Below, piece after piece: positions 6,539-7,555 of a DNA stretch of 7,555 nt. A program made the translations under genes and the position numbers. The notes under the pieces are model-generated. The model had not been told where the DNA came from. It ran no database searches and saw nothing but the letters and a program-made list of their open reading frames with translations. The stretch comes from Candidatus Saccharimonadota bacterium (lineage in GTDB: Bacteria; Patescibacteriota; Saccharimonadia; Saccharimonadales; Saccharimonadaceae). Positions within the stretch are counted from its first letter, which is position 1. Each line of letters opens with the position of its first letter. The stretch is from NCBI GenBank assembly GCA_027451185.1, contig DAIDJW010000030.1, positions 1 through 7,555 of the forward strand. The letters run 5' to 3'.

Positions 6539-7119
6539 AAAATAACAAGAAATCCCTCAAACCCACCAGCTTACGCAACCTTTTGATATTTTTGGTGCTA
6601 CTCACAATCGTACTGGCGGGGGCGGGTTTCTACTTCGGTCGCAACTGGCTACATGACTACGCCGTCAGCGTCAATCATACCGTATCAGACGCCACCAGCT
6701 CTAATAGCGACGTATCGAGCCTCAAGAAGCTTCAACAGCAAATCGAACAACAACAAGCTATCATCGGCAAGACTCAATCACTGTTTACCGATCCATCAAA
6801 CTATCAAACTCAGGTGGTTCAGGACATTAGTCGCTATGCGGCCCAGCTTGGTCTACCAACGCCAAACTTTACCTTTCAAGCTGCCCCAAGCAGCACGCCA
6901 AGCACCGGTGGCGCCGCCACAACCCCTGTCGCTTCGGTACCAGGTAAAACCGTCACCGTTACTATCCAAAGTCCAATCGCCTATATAACGCTGTTGAAGT
7001 TCATTAGCGCCATCGAGCAAAATCTACCAAAGATGCAATTGACGGGCGTTAATATTGGACGTTCCGACAGCGGTATGGTCACGACTGATGCATTAACTAT
7101 TCAGGTATTCTCGAGGTAG
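6535..7119 (+). CDS. pilO: PilO-like membrane protein of the pilus alignment complex
   Basis: Bitopic partner of PilN; the two form a heterodimer in the membrane with ferredoxin-like domains on the outer side. The 194 residues hold a basic N-terminus, one membrane segment (about 15-34), a Ser/Asp-rich spacer, a Gln-rich probable coiled coil (61-84), an NYQTQVVQDISRYAAQLG helix (89-106), a Ser/Thr/Pro/Ala low-complexity linker (116-137), and a strand-helix-strand end (138-194) with SPIAYITLLKFISAIEQNLP, typical of PilO and GspM-like proteins. The assignment rests on architecture and position after pilM-pilN more than on sharp motifs. The start overlaps the pilN stop as ATGA and lacks a strong ribosome binding site, so translation is probably coupled. 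Confidence 0.87.
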   Translation: MKNNKKSLKPTSLRNLLIFLVLLTIVLAGAGFYFGRNWLHDYAVSVNHTVSDATSSNSDVSSLKKLQQQIEQQQAIIGKTQSLFTDPSNYQTQVVQDISRYAAQLGLPTPNFTFQAAPSSTPSTGGAATTPVASVPGKTVTVTIQSPIAYITLLKFISAIEQNLPKMQLTGVNIGRSDSGMVTTDALTIQVFSR

Positions 7120-7121
7120 CT

Positions 7122-7409
7122 ATGAAGAACTCACCGAATATTTCCAGCCTATTTAAACCAATCGGACGTCTGGTGGTCCGGTCTCACATGACAATTTTTA
7201 TTTTGATTGTGCTCGGCGGGCTTATCTACGCCGTTTTGTCGATTAGCGACATGCTGGCGCAAGCTTCGACCGACACGAGCTATGTTCCTAATAACTCGCT
7301 CAGCAGCTTCGACCCTTCGATTACCGATCAGATCAGCAAACTACACACCAGCGACCAGCCTATAACAACCAACTTTCCAGCTGGACGCATCAATCCATTC
7401 GGCGAATAA
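7122..7409 (+). CDS. Small single-pass membrane protein with PilP-like C-terminal motif
   Basis: A 95-residue protein: basic cytoplasmic N-terminus (1-22), one membrane segment (about 24-42), a Ser/Thr/Asp-rich extracytoplasmic stretch (43-85) and a C-terminus GRINPFGE (88-95). The position after pilO, two bases from its stop, is where pilP lies in diderm pilus operons. R-x-N/D-P-F is a motif of PilP and GspC-like proteins, where it precedes a beta domain that contacts the outer-membrane secretin. Here the chain stops at the motif and that domain is absent. I infer a reduced PilP-like part of the PilMNO complex; it could instead be an unrelated lineage-specific pilus accessory. PilP is usually a lipoprotein, but no lipobox cysteine exists here. 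Start: ATG with GAGG (7113-7116) five bases upstream, inside the end of pilO. Confidence 0.7.
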   Translation: MKNSPNISSLFKPIGRLVVRSHMTIFILIVLGGLIYAVLSISDMLAQASTDTSYVPNNSLSSFDPSITDQISKLHTSDQPITTNFPAGRINPFGE

Positions 7410-7410
7410 G

Positions 7411-7439
7411 TTGCCTGGGTTGACCAAAATGCATATACT
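7411..7439 (+). promoter_or_regulatory. Promoter of the PRC-barrel gene (TTGCCT-17-TATACT)
   Basis: TTGCCT (7411-7416) matches the -35 at 4 of 6 positions and TATACT (7434-7439) the -10 at 5 of 6, with an ideal 17-base spacer. Only six bases separate the -10 from the ATG at 7446, so the expected start coincides with the start codon and the mRNA would be leaderless. Confidence 0.6.
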
Positions 7440-7445
7440 TAAGTT

Positions 7446-7555
7446 ATGCTACTGCTTGGTTCACGCCTTAATTCAACACCCGTTATGAGTCTCCAGACTG
7501 GCGCTCGTTTGGCCGTAACTTCACGCCCGATTATCGATCCGGCAACATTAAAGAT
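7446..7555 (+). CDS. PRC-barrel domain protein, N-terminal 36 residues (cut by window edge)
   Basis: An open frame from ATG 7446 runs off the right edge after 36 full codons and two bases. It begins MLLLGSRLNSTPVMS, followed by LQTGARLAVTSRPIID and PATLK. The pattern of a hydrophobic LGS-R-hxxxPVxS strand, a T-G-x-x-L-A turn and a strand ending I-I-D-P-x-x-L-K is that of PRC-barrel domains, small beta barrels found in photosynthetic reaction centre H subunits and RimM. The target here is unknown. It follows the pilus operon by 36 bases but has its own good promoter. With so little sequence the family call is moderate and the function is open. Confidence 0.68.
   Translation, partial: MLLLGSRLNSTPVMSLQTGARLAVTSRPIIDPATLK

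Noticed and set aside
1..7555. Alternative genetic code with TGA as glycine
   Set aside because: TGA ends tsaE, pilM and pilN, each as part of an ATGA overlap with the next gene, so it is read as stop here.

Overview
The window looks like chromosomal DNA of a Patescibacteria/CPR bacterium, most likely Candidatus Saccharibacteria (TM7). This is an inference from content: type IV pilus genes with no secretin gene in view, a PilB lacking the usual zinc cysteines, a very short TsaB, RNase Y, cysteine-poor proteins, tight ATGA gene overlaps and moderate GC. TGA acts as a normal stop for several genes, which argues against the recoded (TGA = Gly) Gracilibacteria/Absconditabacteria.

Layout. Positions 1-1769 lie on the minus strand: tsaE then tsaB (ATGA overlap), followed by rny (RNase Y), whose 3' part runs off the left edge. 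A 168-bp gap between tsaB and rny carries candidate promoters, a short tandem repeat and a perfect hairpin just ahead of the rny ribosome binding site. A 78-bp divergent promoter region (1770-1847) separates this block from the plus-strand pilus block.

Pilus block. pilB (assembly ATPase) and pilC (platform protein) form one probable transcription unit. A promoter overlapping the end of pilC starts a second unit: pilM, pilN, pilO and a 95-residue single-pass membrane protein ending in a PilP-like R-x-N-P-F motif. At the right edge a PRC-barrel protein gene begins, with its own promoter placed so that the mRNA would be leaderless. PilB powers pilin polymerisation through PilC; PilM binds the PilN N-terminus on the cytoplasmic side and PilN/PilO form the membrane alignment complex. 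No pilin, PilT, prepilin peptidase or secretin gene is in the window.

Most worth a second look: the loss of the tetracysteine zinc site in PilB, the small PilP-like protein in a probable secretin-less system, the recurring CTACAATA promoter core, the candidate leaderless starts, and the half-length TsaB. No mobile element, CRISPR array, tRNA, rRNA or convincing intrinsic terminator was seen.
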